Shown: piece after piece, positions 26,792 to 36,243 of the stretch | How the letters are laid out: each line of letters begins with the position of its first letter | How positions within the stretch are numbered: the stretch's first letter is position 1 | NCBI GenBank assembly: GCA_026393095.1 | Contig: JAPLAV010000008.1 | Location: forward strand, 1-38,237 | Direction: 5' to 3' | Source: Actinomycetota bacterium | GTDB lineage: Bacteria > Actinomycetota > Actinomycetes > S36-B12 > UBA5976 | DNA: 38,237 nt | Notes under the pieces: model-generated | The model's database searches: none | Told to the model about the DNA's origin: nothing | Seen by the model: only the letters and a program-made list of their open reading frames with translations | Made by a program: the position numbers and the translations under genes

Positions 26792-27328
26792 GTGTCTAAC
26801 GCCGAATCCAATTCAAATACAAATTTTGATTCCAAGATATTTGGTGATCTTTTAGTAAATAACAAGAACTTTGTCGAAAACTTTGAGCACGAAGAACTAA
26901 CAGGAACTGCTAAAGAAGGTTTAGCAATTATTACTTGCATGGATTCAAGAATTTCACCTTTGGCCGTTGTGGGCATGAAACCAGGGGATGCCAAGATTTT
27001 AAGAAATGCTGGCGCAAGAGTTACTGATGACGTTTTAAGAACCTTAGTTCTTGCCAGCTACTTATTAGGTGTGAAAAGAATTTTGGTTATGCCCCACACA
27101 GATTGTCGAATGGCTAATGGGGATGAAGCAGATATTCATAATGAGATCAATGCCCAATACGGGATTGATACTTCTTCCATTGAGTTTAAAACTGTGAAAG
27201 ATCAGAAAAAAGCATTATTAGAAGATTTACACAAAATTCGAAATTTTCCTCTGCTAAATGAAGAAGTGGTTGTTGGTGGGGCTATTTATAACGTGGGAAA
27301 TGGAAAACTAGAACCCCTCGAAGGCTAA
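26792..27328 (+). CDS. Beta-class carbonic anhydrase-like protein
   Basis: ITCMDSRISPLAVVGMKPGDAKILRNAGARVTDDVLRTLVLA...PHTDCRMA; start possibly GTG 26792 (ORF track 26765). Confidence 0.88.
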   Translation: MSNAESNSNTNFDSKIFGDLLVNNKNFVENFEHEELTGTAKEGLAIITCMDSRISPLAVVGMKPGDAKILRNAGARVTDDVLRTLVLASYLLGVKRILVMPHTDCRMANGDEADIHNEINAQYGIDTSSIEFKTVKDQKKALLEDLHKIRNFPLLNEEVVVGGAIYNVGNGKLEPLEG

Positions 27329-27373
27329 GAACAATCAAGATAAATAGATCTGTGCTTAAATATTAAGTAACTT

Positions 27374-28336
27374 ATGGATCTCTCAATTGCAATAAACAAC
27401 CTCACCTCGGTGGCGGTTCTTGTTTTTATATTGGGGTTTATCGGAGCTCGATTTAAGAGTGATTTAAGAATCCCTGAATCTATTTATCAACTGATCTCTA
27501 TTTATTTACTCCTTGGTATTGGGCTTAAAGGAGGCCATGCTTTAAAAGAAGTTTCTTTACAAGAAATAATCAAACCAAGCCTTGCTACTCTTTTGGTTGG
27601 ATCCTTAATTCCATTTTTGGCTTTTTATATCTTGAAAACTATTAAGTATTTATCTGTTAGCCAACGAGGAGCTTTAGCTGCTCATTATGGATCAACATCC
27701 CTGGTTACCTTTTCTGCTGCTGTTTTGTATTTAGAAAACAACAGTATTTTCTTTGAGGGCTACTCCACAGCTTTGTTAACAATAATGGAAGTACCAGGCC
27801 TTGTGGTAGGAATTTATTTAGCAAGTCAAAAATATAAAACAAATATTTCTTGGGGAAAAACCTTCCAAGAAATATTGCTTGGTAAAACTGTGTTATTGCT
27901 AGTAGGTGGATTATTTGTAGGATTTCTTGCTACAGATAATGGATACCAAAAAGTATCGCCATTCTTTGTTGATCTATTAAATGGATTCCTAGTTTTGTTC
28001 CTCTTACAACTTGGATATTTGGCAGGAAATCAATTAAATGAAGTTTTCAAAGCAGGATTTGGTTTAGTACTTTTTGCAATAATTTTTCCAATCTTTGCAG
28101 GTTTAATTGGTGCAATTGCAGGATCTCTTGCTGGAATGAGTTATGGCGGAACAGCATTGCTAGCTGTACTTTCAGCAAGTGCTTCCTATATTGCTGCCCC
28201 TGCAGCTGTTTCAATTGCTTTGCCAAAAGAAAAATTAGGACTAGCCCTTACTTGCAGTATTGGAATAACTTTTCCATTTAACTTAGTATTTGGTATTCCA
28301 ATTTATCTAGCAATGGCAAATTTCTTGGTTTTGTAA
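27374..28336 (+). CDS. SbtA-type sodium-dependent bicarbonate transporter family
   Basis: 'IPESIYQLISIYLLLGIGLKGGHAL', 'AHYGSTSLVTFSAAVLYLE', 'SASASYIAAPAAVSIALP'. Confidence 0.88.
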   Translation: MDLSIAINNLTSVAVLVFILGFIGARFKSDLRIPESIYQLISIYLLLGIGLKGGHALKEVSLQEIIKPSLATLLVGSLIPFLAFYILKTIKYLSVSQRGALAAHYGSTSLVTFSAAVLYLENNSIFFEGYSTALLTIMEVPGLVVGIYLASQKYKTNISWGKTFQEILLGKTVLLLVGGLFVGFLATDNGYQKVSPFFVDLLNGFLVLFLLQLGYLAGNQLNEVFKAGFGLVLFAIIFPIFAGLIGAIAGSLAGMSYGGTALLAVLSASASYIAAPAAVSIALPKEKLGLALTCSIGITFPFNLVFGIPIYLAMANFLVL

Positions 28337-28471
28337 TCCTTTTGGTTTAATTTCCACACAAATTTAAGTTATTAACAATATTAAGTTATCCACAATGTTA
28401 ATAAAGAAATAACAAAATAGTTAAATAATTTGTCACAATAACTCTTTACATATATTTGTTGGAGAGTTATT

Positions 28472-28501
28472 ATGGAAATGCTTAAAAGAAGTCGAATTTA
28501 A
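28472..28501 (+). CDS. Leader peptide MEMLKRSRI* coupled to the downstream toxin-like gene
   Basis: GGAGAG SD at 28461, TAATG overlap with ATG 28501. Confidence 0.4.
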   Translation: MEMLKRSRI

Positions 28502-28731
28502 TGATTTATGATATTAAATTCACGAAGTCGGCAAGAAAGCACAAGATAGGAGTATTACGAGCCTTATATGTGATTTCAAATAATCATCCTTTAAGTTTGG
28601 ATGATTTAGATGAAATTAGATGGATAGGAGCTGATCAGCGCGGACTGATTTTAGAAGTAAGCGGCTTTGTTGAAGCAGGCGTTTTACACATCATTCATGT
28701 GATGCCACATAGATTTAGGAGAAATAAATGA
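28501..28731 (+). CDS. Toxin-like protein of a TA pair
   Basis: 'FTKSARKHKIGVLRAL...RWIGADQRGLILEVSGFVEAGVLHIIHVMPHRFR' resembles a common actinobacterial toxin-like family. Confidence 0.65.
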   Translation: MIYDIKFTKSARKHKIGVLRALYVISNNHPLSLDDLDEIRWIGADQRGLILEVSGFVEAGVLHIIHVMPHRFRRNK

Positions 28732-28928
28732 GCAAGGGTAAGAAAAAAGGATTTGCTCCTGGCCTTGGCGAATTTACCTATTCTGAAGAATACATTGATT
28801 TAAACAAGGAAGTTCATTTAGATAAATTTGGTAATCGAATTACTGATGAAACTGTGGCACAGAAACTAGCCAGTGCAGATAAGTATTTCCAGGAACTTTA
28901 TGAAAAAGAAAACAGATTAACTAAATAG
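28728..28928 (+). CDS. Cognate antitoxin-like protein
   Basis: ATGA overlap with toxin stop; 'LDKFGNRITDETVAQKLASAD' antitoxin-like motif. Confidence 0.6.
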   Translation: MSKGKKKGFAPGLGEFTYSEEYIDLNKEVHLDKFGNRITDETVAQKLASADKYFQELYEKENRLTK

Positions 28929-30390
28929 TATTTGATTTTTCTTTCAGTAATTGATCTAAATCTTTTAATCTCTTTAAACCATTAACGCCTTGGCTCATCC
29001 GAGGATTCTTGGCAAATTTATTTTTATGAGTGTTTAAGAATTTCCAATAACCTGCAGTGAAAGGACAGGCATCTTTGCCAACTCTGACATCTGGTTTATA
29101 TACACATCCTCCACAAAAGTTACTCATTTTGTTTATGTAGCTGCCACCACTTGTATAAGGCTTGGTGGACATTTTTCCACCATCTGCATATTGACTCATA
29201 CCAATAACATTTGCTGCCATTACCCAAGGATGACCATCAATAAATAGACGATCAAACCAATCAACTAATGCTTGAGGATTTATTCCTTGTTGCATGCACC
29301 AATTGCCTAACATCATCAGTCTTTGAATGTGGTGCACCCAGGCTCTTTGTTCTAAATCTGAAACTACTGTTTTTAAGCAATTTGCTTTAACATTTTTAGT
29401 ATCAAGGTTTTCTAACCAATCAGGTAATTTGTTATTTGCCTTTAAATAGTTATTTTCTTTGGTGTAATTTTCACCAAATAACCAATACAAATGCCATACA
29501 TAATCTCGCCAGCCCATGATTTGTCTGATGAATCCTTCAACAGAAGCAATCGGAGCACCATTTTTGTGTTCTTTCTCTACTGCTCTAATTAGTTTCATGG
29601 GATCAAGCAGACCAATATTTAATGGAGCAGACATTAAAGAATGGGCCATATGCCAATCATTTGTTAATGAAGCATCTTCCATGGGACCAAAGGCATTAAG
29701 TCTTGTTTCAATAAAGTTTTTAAACACTTTGTTAGCTTCTGCTTCAGTTGCTGCAAATTCGCGGACGTCATCTTTGCCAATAAATACATAGCCTTGTTTT
29801 TCTAGGTCATTGATTTTCTTTCGAGCAATTTTGTCTATTTCATCTTCTGTTGGGTAATAAGCTTTTTTTAGATCTAATTTGGTCTGATTCTTTGGTGGAG
29901 ATTGACGGTTATCGGCATCAAAATTCCAAGCACCACCAATTGGTTCATCATGGGCATCAACTAATACTGAATGCAAAACTCTTGCGTGACGATAGAAATC
30001 CTCCAGGCGAAGTCTTTTATCTTTTCTAGGTTCAAACCACTTGGCAAAGTCTTTTTCACTGGTCACAAAACCACGGGAGGGAAGTTTTTCAAAGTTATCT
30101 TTATTCATGAAAGCTTTTCGATTAGCAAAACTAGTTGGAGCTATGACTGAAGCTTTTTCTTTGAAGTTGGTGGCAAAATCAAGAACTGATTCACATTCAA
30201 CTATTCGACACCGAGAGCCTAATTCTTCTTTTTTATGCAATATCGCACTTAACCACCATTGAGCTTTTGCTCTGTGCATCTTTCTTTTCCACAAGTCTTG
30301 CAGTGGAACCAGAATAATTATTTGGCCATCATGATCATCATGGAAATGAGAACCTAATTGGTCGGGTAGAAGAATTCTTATATTTGCCAT
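28921..30390 (-). CDS. Cryptochrome/photolyase-related protein (FeS-BCP / PhrB (6-4)-type)
   Basis: 'RILLPDQLGSHF', 'RQIMGWRDYVWHLYWLFG', 'NFCGGCVYKPDVRVGKDACPFTAGYW' Cys motif. Confidence 0.92.
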   Translation of the reverse strand: MANIRILLPDQLGSHFHDDHDGQIIILVPLQDLWKRKMHRAKAQWWLSAILHKKEELGSRCRIVECESVLDFATNFKEKASVIAPTSFANRKAFMNKDNFEKLPSRGFVTSEKDFAKWFEPRKDKRLRLEDFYRHARVLHSVLVDAHDEPIGGAWNFDADNRQSPPKNQTKLDLKKAYYPTEDEIDKIARKKINDLEKQGYVFIGKDDVREFAATEAEANKVFKNFIETRLNAFGPMEDASLTNDWHMAHSLMSAPLNIGLLDPMKLIRAVEKEHKNGAPIASVEGFIRQIMGWRDYVWHLYWLFGENYTKENNYLKANNKLPDWLENLDTKNVKANCLKTVVSDLEQRAWVHHIQRLMMLGNWCMQQGINPQALVDWFDRLFIDGHPWVMAANVIGMSQYADGGKMSTKPYTSGGSYINKMSNFCGGCVYKPDVRVGKDACPFTAGYWKFLNTHKNKFAKNPRMSQGVNGLKRLKDLDQLLKEKSNTI

Positions 30391-30538
30391 CTTGAATCAC
30401 ATCTTAAAGCAAAATTAACAAACTTGCATTAACAAAAGTAATCCTTTTGTTTAATAGATAAGTTATCCACAATTGTTAGTTTTCCACATCTTATAAATTT
30501 GACCTAAAAAAGAATTCTATTTCTGTCAATATAAAAGG

Positions 30539-30583
30539 AACGGCCCCACGAGGGGGCCGTTATGCAAGGGATTATTCATCCCA
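30539..30583 (+). promoter_or_regulatory. Double-hairpin 5' leader of the NYN gene
   Basis: AACGGCCCC-ACGAG-GGGGCCGTT (30539-30561) followed by GGGAT-TATTC-ATCCC. Confidence 0.55.
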
Positions 30584-30590
30584 AGCAGGT

Positions 30591-31214
30591 ATGGAAAAAT
30601 ACTATCATAAGGATTTCTTGAAAACAATAGCTACACAAAAAGTTGCTGTAATTGTTGATGGTATGAATATTTTTCATTCAATCAAACAAAATGTAGGTCA
30701 AGAATATCTCAATTTAGATGTCTTAAAATTATGTCAAAAATTTATTAAAGGCAATGAAGTTATATTTCAAATTGATTTATTTGCTGCTTTGTTTATGGGT
30801 GACTCTAGAATTGCTCAGATCCAACGAGACTTTATTCGTAAGAACTCACTTACTGATCAAATAAATGTTCATTTAGGTATATTCAGGGAAAGAACCATTG
30901 AATGCAAGATTTGCAATAACAAACTTGTATATTACCAAGAGAAATATACTGATGTGAATATTGCACTGGCAATATCAAAATATAGTATTGAGGAATCAGT
31001 AAACAAGATTTATTTAATTTCCGCAGATGACGATTTCAAGCCAGCCATTAATGCTTTTAAGTCTGTTGCTCAAGGCAAACAGATTGTTAAAGTTCTCCCA
31101 CCAGGCAGATTTAATCCCTCAGGGGGGCGGTTCATTAATTTGAATAAATCGATTATCAAAAATTCACAATTTAATGATTCAAGTGTTGCATTGCCCAGGC
31201 ATACATCGCAATAG
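30591..31214 (+). CDS. NYN domain (LabA-like PIN-fold) protein
   Basis: VAVIVDGMNIFHSI ... EKYTDVNIALAI ... YLISADDDFKPAINAFK. Confidence 0.88.
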   Translation: MEKYYHKDFLKTIATQKVAVIVDGMNIFHSIKQNVGQEYLNLDVLKLCQKFIKGNEVIFQIDLFAALFMGDSRIAQIQRDFIRKNSLTDQINVHLGIFRERTIECKICNNKLVYYQEKYTDVNIALAISKYSIEESVNKIYLISADDDFKPAINAFKSVAQGKQIVKVLPPGRFNPSGGRFINLNKSIIKNSQFNDSSVALPRHTSQ

Positions 31215-31845
31215 CACCAGCAGCTGAGGCATTCATTGATCTTGTTGATCCATATTGTCTAATCGCATAAGTCACTTCACACATTGCAATTGCTGCATCG
31301 GATAATCCTGGTCCTTCTTGACCAAAAAGTAATGCACAAGGATTAGGTAAAATGGCAGTTTCTAATTCTTTAGAACCTTCAACGTTATCAATACCAATGA
31401 TGGGCACATTGTTTTCTTTAGCCCAGTTAGCAAAATCTTGTGGAGTGGGATGGTGATGCAGATGCAGATATTTATCAGTCACCATGGCACCTCGTTTATT
31501 CCAATCACGTTTGCCAATGATGTGAACACCATCAGCATTAAAGGCATTAGCAGTTCTGACGATTGAACCAATATTTAAATCATGTTGCCAATTCTCAATT
31601 GCAATGTGTAAAGGATGGCGTCTTTTATCTAATTCTTTAACAATTGCTGCCACTGACCAATAGCGATATTGATCTAAAATATTTCGCTTGTCGCCTTTTT
31701 CTAAATATTCAGGATCGTATTGTTCCCCAGTTGGCCAAGGCAAAGGGTGAGGACCAACGCCAACAACTGGATAAAATTCACCAGCTTGAACTTCGGTTCG
31801 ATCCCCAAGATCTGGTCTGTTAACTAAGTATTCGTCGCTATCCAT
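31171..31845 (-). CDS. TrmH/SpoU-family RNA methyltransferase
   Basis: IENWQHDLNIGSIVRTANAFNADGVHIIG; LLFGQEGPGLS; YGSTRSMNASAAGAIAMYAW. Confidence 0.92.
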   Translation of the reverse strand: MDSDEYLVNRPDLGDRTEVQAGEFYPVVGVGPHPLPWPTGEQYDPEYLEKGDKRNILDQYRYWSVAAIVKELDKRRHPLHIAIENWQHDLNIGSIVRTANAFNADGVHIIGKRDWNKRGAMVTDKYLHLHHHPTPQDFANWAKENNVPIIGIDNVEGSKELETAILPNPCALLFGQEGPGLSDAAIAMCEVTYAIRQYGSTRSMNASAAGAIAMYAWAMQHLNH

Positions 31846-31851
31846 TAATGA

Positions 31852-32733
31852 CTATTTAACTGCTTCACTAATTGCTTTGGTGTGAAGAGGAGTAGATCCA
31901 CAACAAGAACCAATCACATTAACGCCAAAAGATTTCATTTCTTGGGCGTACTTAGCCATTTCTTCAGGGGTGCCATCATAAATAAATTCATCTCCATGAA
32001 GTTTTGGTAAACCTGCATTTGATTGAGTCATGATGAATGTGCCAGGTTGTCTAGCCGAAGTTAATTCTTGAGCAATGATTTTCATTTCGTCAGTGCCACG
32101 ACCACAGTTTGCTCCAATTAGTCTTACTCCCAGTGCAGAAATGGTTTTCACAGCCATTTCAGGTTTTACACCCATCATGGTTCTTAAATTGGTGTCGAAA
32201 GAAAAAGTAACAGCAATTGGTAAACCTGGGGCTACTTCTTGTGCTGCTTTTACAGCAGCTTCTACTTCACTTAAATCACTCATGGTTTCAATTAAAATTC
32301 CATCAACTCCACCTGCAACTAAACCTTTGATTTGTTCAGCAAATATTTCTTTGGCAGAGTCAATTGTTAGTGTGCCCATAGGTTCCATTAGTTCACCACT
32401 TGGACCAATGTCACCCATCACAAAACAATTTGGATATTTACTGGCTACTTTTTTAGCTAATTCTGCAGCTGCTTTGTTTAGTTCAAATACTCGCTCTTCT
32501 AATTGATGCATTTGTAATCTTGGTTTTGTGCCACCAAAAGTATTAGTGGTTAAAAGATTGGCACCATTCTTGGCATATTGATCAAGAATGTCTGCAACTT
32601 TGTCAGGATGTTCTACGTTCCATAATTCAGGTGCACCACCATCGGTCAAACCTGCATCTTGCAACATGGTGCCCATGGCACCATCACTTATTAAAGTTTG
32701 ACCTTGATCTAATAATTCATAAATGTTTGACAT
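31852..32733 (-). CDS. Homocysteine S-methyltransferase family protein
   Basis: ISDGAMGTMLQDAGL; GANCGRGTDEM; VIGSCCGSTPLHTKAI zinc-binding motif. Confidence 0.92.
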   Translation of the reverse strand: MSNIYELLDQGQTLISDGAMGTMLQDAGLTDGGAPELWNVEHPDKVADILDQYAKNGANLLTTNTFGGTKPRLQMHQLEERVFELNKAAAELAKKVASKYPNCFVMGDIGPSGELMEPMGTLTIDSAKEIFAEQIKGLVAGGVDGILIETMSDLSEVEAAVKAAQEVAPGLPIAVTFSFDTNLRTMMGVKPEMAVKTISALGVRLIGANCGRGTDEMKIIAQELTSARQPGTFIMTQSNAGLPKLHGDEFIYDGTPEEMAKYAQEMKSFGVNVIGSCCGSTPLHTKAISEAVK

Positions 32734-32758
32734 ATTTTTTCTCCGCGTAACTAGATAA

Positions 32759-33061
32759 TTAGTTTTGTTTTGGTCCTAATTCATCAAGCACTGCAGCGAG
32801 GCGAGCCTCGGAGAAATCATTCTCTATTCCAGCAACAACTTGTTCCACAATTGTAGCCGGATCTCCTTCTATTGAAATCCATTCAGATCGTGTCCAACCA
32901 TCCATGTATGAATCAGCATCTGATTCACCCAGTCTCATTGCTGCTTCATCTATTGCTTCTTGAAATCTCATCGGCAATTGTGATTTAACAGTTTTGTCAC
33001 CTTCACGGGCTACCACCATTGAAGGAATTACTCGCCAACTTGTTATTTGATATTCAGTCAT
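32759..33061 (-). CDS. Hypothetical protein
   Basis: 100-aa ORF directly downstream of the TipAS-like gene; start/stop adjacent (33061/33062). Confidence 0.65.
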   Translation of the reverse strand: MTEYQITSWRVIPSMVVAREGDKTVKSQLPMRFQEAIDEAAMRLGESDADSYMDGWTRSEWISIEGDPATIVEQVVAGIENDFSEARLAAVLDELGPKQN

Positions 33062-33493
33062 TTAAACATTATCCACTGAATTGGCAATAATTGCATCATG
33101 AATGAATTGAGCTAATCCTTGAGCATGTTTCTCATAATTTTCTTTAAATCTTTCATCCATTACATACATCAAAGCAAGATTTGAATGAATTTCATAGGTG
33201 CAGTCATAAAACCATTTAGTTATGTGTTGGCGATGAGCTTCTGCTGCTTCTTTAGCGTCTGCACTTTCAGGTGAGGTTTCTTTTTTCATCAAATTCTTAA
33301 ATGTTTGCACAATGAAATCTGATTCCAGATTCATTTGGGCAAAGTCTTCTTCGGTGTAATTAGCGGTCTTTTTGGCTGATTGTTTATAAGCATCAGTATT
33401 TCCCCAACGAGATTTAACTTCCTCATTGTGAATGTCTGGATCAAAGGATCCAAAGACTTCGTGTTTTTCTTCAGGAGTCAGAGCAGTTGACAT
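33062..33493 (-). CDS. Stand-alone TipAS-domain-like protein
   Basis: EEKHEVFGSFDPDIHNEEVKSRWGNTDAYKQSAKKTANYTEEDFAQM...YVMDERFKENYEKHAQGLAQFIHDAIIAN; no MerR HTH. Confidence 0.8.
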   Translation of the reverse strand: MSTALTPEEKHEVFGSFDPDIHNEEVKSRWGNTDAYKQSAKKTANYTEEDFAQMNLESDFIVQTFKNLMKKETSPESADAKEAAEAHRQHITKWFYDCTYEIHSNLALMYVMDERFKENYEKHAQGLAQFIHDAIIANSVDNV

Positions 33494-33532
33494 ATTTAAA
33501 GTATACAAAGAACTCTTGAGTAGAGTTAAACC

Positions 33533-33613
33533 ATGAACTTTAAGACCAGAAGATTAGTCACATTACTTGTGTTATTTGGACTAGTTATCGCCGTCTTAAT
33601 TCAAGCTCTCTAG
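33533..33613 (+). CDS. 26-aa single-TM small protein (MNFKTRRLVTLLVLFGLVIAVLIQAL)
   Basis: Complete small ORF divergent from the TipAS-like gene; hydrophobic helix. Confidence 0.35.
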   Translation: MNFKTRRLVTLLVLFGLVIAVLIQAL

Positions 33614-33860
33614 AAAGTTTCCCATGTGCCATGGGAAGTAATAACTCATAAGCATCCATTTTCAAGGCATCAGCTATTGCCCACAAAATATCCATTGAAG
33701 GGGAGAGATGGCCATTTTCAATTCTAGAAACAGATTTACGATCAATTTCTGCTATTTGGGCTAACTTTTCTTGACTTAAATTTGCTTTCAATCTTAAAGA
33801 CTTAATACATGAACCAAAAGCTAATCTTCGATGCTTAATTTCGGTATCCAATAAAGTCAT
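33585..33860 (-). CDS. XRE-family HTH regulator
   Basis: SLRLKANLSQEKLAQIAEIDRKSVSRIENGHLSPSMDILWAIADALKM; start revised to MTLLDTE. Confidence 0.88.
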   Translation of the reverse strand: MTLLDTEIKHRRLAFGSCIKSLRLKANLSQEKLAQIAEIDRKSVSRIENGHLSPSMDILWAIADALKMDAYELLLPMAHGKLSRELELRRR

Positions 33861-33939
33861 GTGGCAAATTTTACTCGCAGTATTTAATTGGGCAAATAAA
33901 AATTTGGACAATTTATGGTCAATAAATAGTAAAAATAGA

Positions 33940-35061
33940 CTAGAGGTGTTCCACAATCCAATCAACACAATTTGTTAAGGCTTGAATATCACTTAATTCA
34001 ACTGAAGGAAATGCCCCAATTCTTATTTGATTTTTGCCAATTTTCTTATATGAATCTGTGTCAACAATTCCATTAGCTCTTAATATTGCTGAAATATCAT
34101 TGGCATCAATTGAGTCAATAAAATTAATAGCAGCAACCACAGTTGATCTAAGTTCTGTCTTTTCCACAAAGGGATAAGTGAAATCTCTATTGTCTGCCCA
34201 GTCATATAAATAATCAGTGGATTGCTTTGACTTATTACTTGACCAAGCAAGGCCACCTTGTTGGTTAAACCAGGAAACTTGATTTTCAAACATGTGAATT
34301 GTTGCTAAAGATGGGGTGTTGTAAGTCTGTTGCAAACGAGAGTTTTCTAAAGCAATTGATAAATCCAAAAACGGAGGAATCCATCTTTTAGTTGATTTGA
34401 TTTCACTAATTCTTTCAATTGCTGCAGGACTCATTAGTGCTGTAAAGAATCCTCCATCAGAGCCAAAAGATTTTTGGGGAGCAAAATAGTAAACATCAAA
34501 TTCTTTGGGATCAACCATTGATCCACCAGCAGCTGAAGTGGCATCAACTAAATGTAAACCATTTGCTTTTGGTCTTTTAACTTCTTTCATCACACCAGTA
34601 CTGGTTTCATTGTGAGCTGTGGCATAAACATCAAATGAATCATTTGGTTGGTAATCCGGAGCATCACCCGGTTCAGACTTAATGATTTCAATATTTTTTA
34701 GAAACGGTGCATTTTGTGCGGCAAGAGCAAACTTATTTGAGAATTCACCAAAGGATAAGAATTGAGCATTTTCTTTTATCAGGCCAAATATTGCTGCATC
34801 CCAAAAAGCAGTAGCGCCACCATTTCCAATTACGACTTCATAACCAGTGGGTAAATTAAATAATTGAGTTAAACCTTCTCTTAAAGATTGAACAACATCT
34901 CGAACCGTTTTTTGTCTGTGAGATGTTCCTAAATAACCAGGATTTGATGCAACTAAAGCAGCTAATTGCGTTGCTCTTATTTTGGAAGGACCAGAACCAA
35001 AGCGTGCATCATGGGGTTTTAGATTTTCAGGAATTACTAGATGAGGAATTTCTTTGCCCAT
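33940..35061 (-). CDS. serC: Phosphoserine aminotransferase
   Basis: 'KPHDARFGSGPSKIRATQLAAL', 'FAPQKSFGSDGGFF' PLP-lysine region; actinobacterial-type SerC. Confidence 0.92.
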   Translation of the reverse strand: MGKEIPHLVIPENLKPHDARFGSGPSKIRATQLAALVASNPGYLGTSHRQKTVRDVVQSLREGLTQLFNLPTGYEVVIGNGGATAFWDAAIFGLIKENAQFLSFGEFSNKFALAAQNAPFLKNIEIIKSEPGDAPDYQPNDSFDVYATAHNETSTGVMKEVKRPKANGLHLVDATSAAGGSMVDPKEFDVYYFAPQKSFGSDGGFFTALMSPAAIERISEIKSTKRWIPPFLDLSIALENSRLQQTYNTPSLATIHMFENQVSWFNQQGGLAWSSNKSKQSTDYLYDWADNRDFTYPFVEKTELRSTVVAAINFIDSIDANDISAILRANGIVDTDSYKKIGKNQIRIGAFPSVELSDIQALTNCVDWIVEHL

Positions 35062-35063
35062 AT

Positions 35064-36170
35064 TTAATATGAAGGAGTTATTTTATCTGAAAAACCTGCA
35101 ACAGTATCTGCTGCACGAGGACCTTTACCAATGTAATTGGCTGAAGGTCTAACAAGTTTGCCAGTGTTTTTTTGTTCTAAAATGTGAGCTGACCATCCAG
35201 CAAGACGTGCACAAGTAAACATGGAAGTAAACATGTGAGCTGGAACTTGAGCGTAATCCAAAACAATAGCAGCCCAGAATTCAACGTTTGTTTCTAATAC
35301 TCGTTCTGGATGTCTTTCATGTAATTCTTTCAATGCAGCTTTTTCTAGAGCTTCTGCAATTTCATAACGAGGAGCATTTAATTCTTTAGCTGTTCTTCTT
35401 AAAACCTTGGCTCTTGGATCTTGTGCTCTATAAACTCGATGACCAAAACCCATCAATCTTTCTTTAGAATCTAATAAATTCTTAATATAAGTAGTTGGAT
35501 CAATTCCTTTTTCAATATCTTCAATCATGTGCAGCACTCGACTTGGTGCTCCACCATGAAGTGGACCACTCATGGCACCAATTGCACCTGAAATTGCTGC
35601 TGCTACATCTGCTCCAGTTGAAGCAATAACGCGTGCTGTGAAAGTTGAAGCATTCATGCCATGTTCTGCTGCTGAAACAAAATAAGCATCAACGGCCTTA
35701 ATGTGTTTTGGATCTGGTTCTCCGCGCCATCTCTTCATAAATCTTTCAACGGCAGTTTTTGAATTTGTGATGTGTTCTTCGCTAACAGGTGTTTGTTCAC
35801 CACGAGCAGATTGTGCAACATACATTAAAGTTGCAGCTGTTGTTCTTGCTAAATCTTCTCTAATTTGAACATGATCAATATCTAACATTGGTTTTAATTT
35901 CCAACGAGCAGCAAGTTGTGCCACAGCACTTTGAACATCTACTCGAGTATCACCAGTTCTAAAAGGAATTTGGTGCACATCAGGAATTGGTAAGCCTGGA
36001 GAAAAATTATCGTCAACTAACAATCCCCAAACGGGACCAAATGAAACTCGACCAACTAAATCTTCAATATCGACACCGCGATATCTAAGTGCTCCACCTT
36101 CACGATCTGGTTCAGCAATAGTTGTTTCAAACGCAACAATTCCTTCTAGACCGGGAACGAAATCTGGCAT
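35064..36170 (-). CDS. Citrate synthase (actinobacterial citrate synthase 2 type)
   Basis: GLEGIVAFETTIAEPDREGGALRYRGVDIEDL; GPLHGGAPSRVL; MGFGHRVYRAQDPRAKVLR. Confidence 0.93.
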   Translation of the reverse strand: MPDFVPGLEGIVAFETTIAEPDREGGALRYRGVDIEDLVGRVSFGPVWGLLVDDNFSPGLPIPDVHQIPFRTGDTRVDVQSAVAQLAARWKLKPMLDIDHVQIREDLARTTAATLMYVAQSARGEQTPVSEEHITNSKTAVERFMKRWRGEPDPKHIKAVDAYFVSAAEHGMNASTFTARVIASTGADVAAAISGAIGAMSGPLHGGAPSRVLHMIEDIEKGIDPTTYIKNLLDSKERLMGFGHRVYRAQDPRAKVLRRTAKELNAPRYEIAEALEKAALKELHERHPERVLETNVEFWAAIVLDYAQVPAHMFTSMFTCARLAGWSAHILEQKNTGKLVRPSANYIGKGPRAADTVAGFSDKITPSY

Positions 36171-36243
36171 TTCACACCTTCTCTTTGAGGAGTTGCACTA
36201 TCTCTATCTTTGCCTAAAGCATTCAACATGGTGGAATCGGGAT

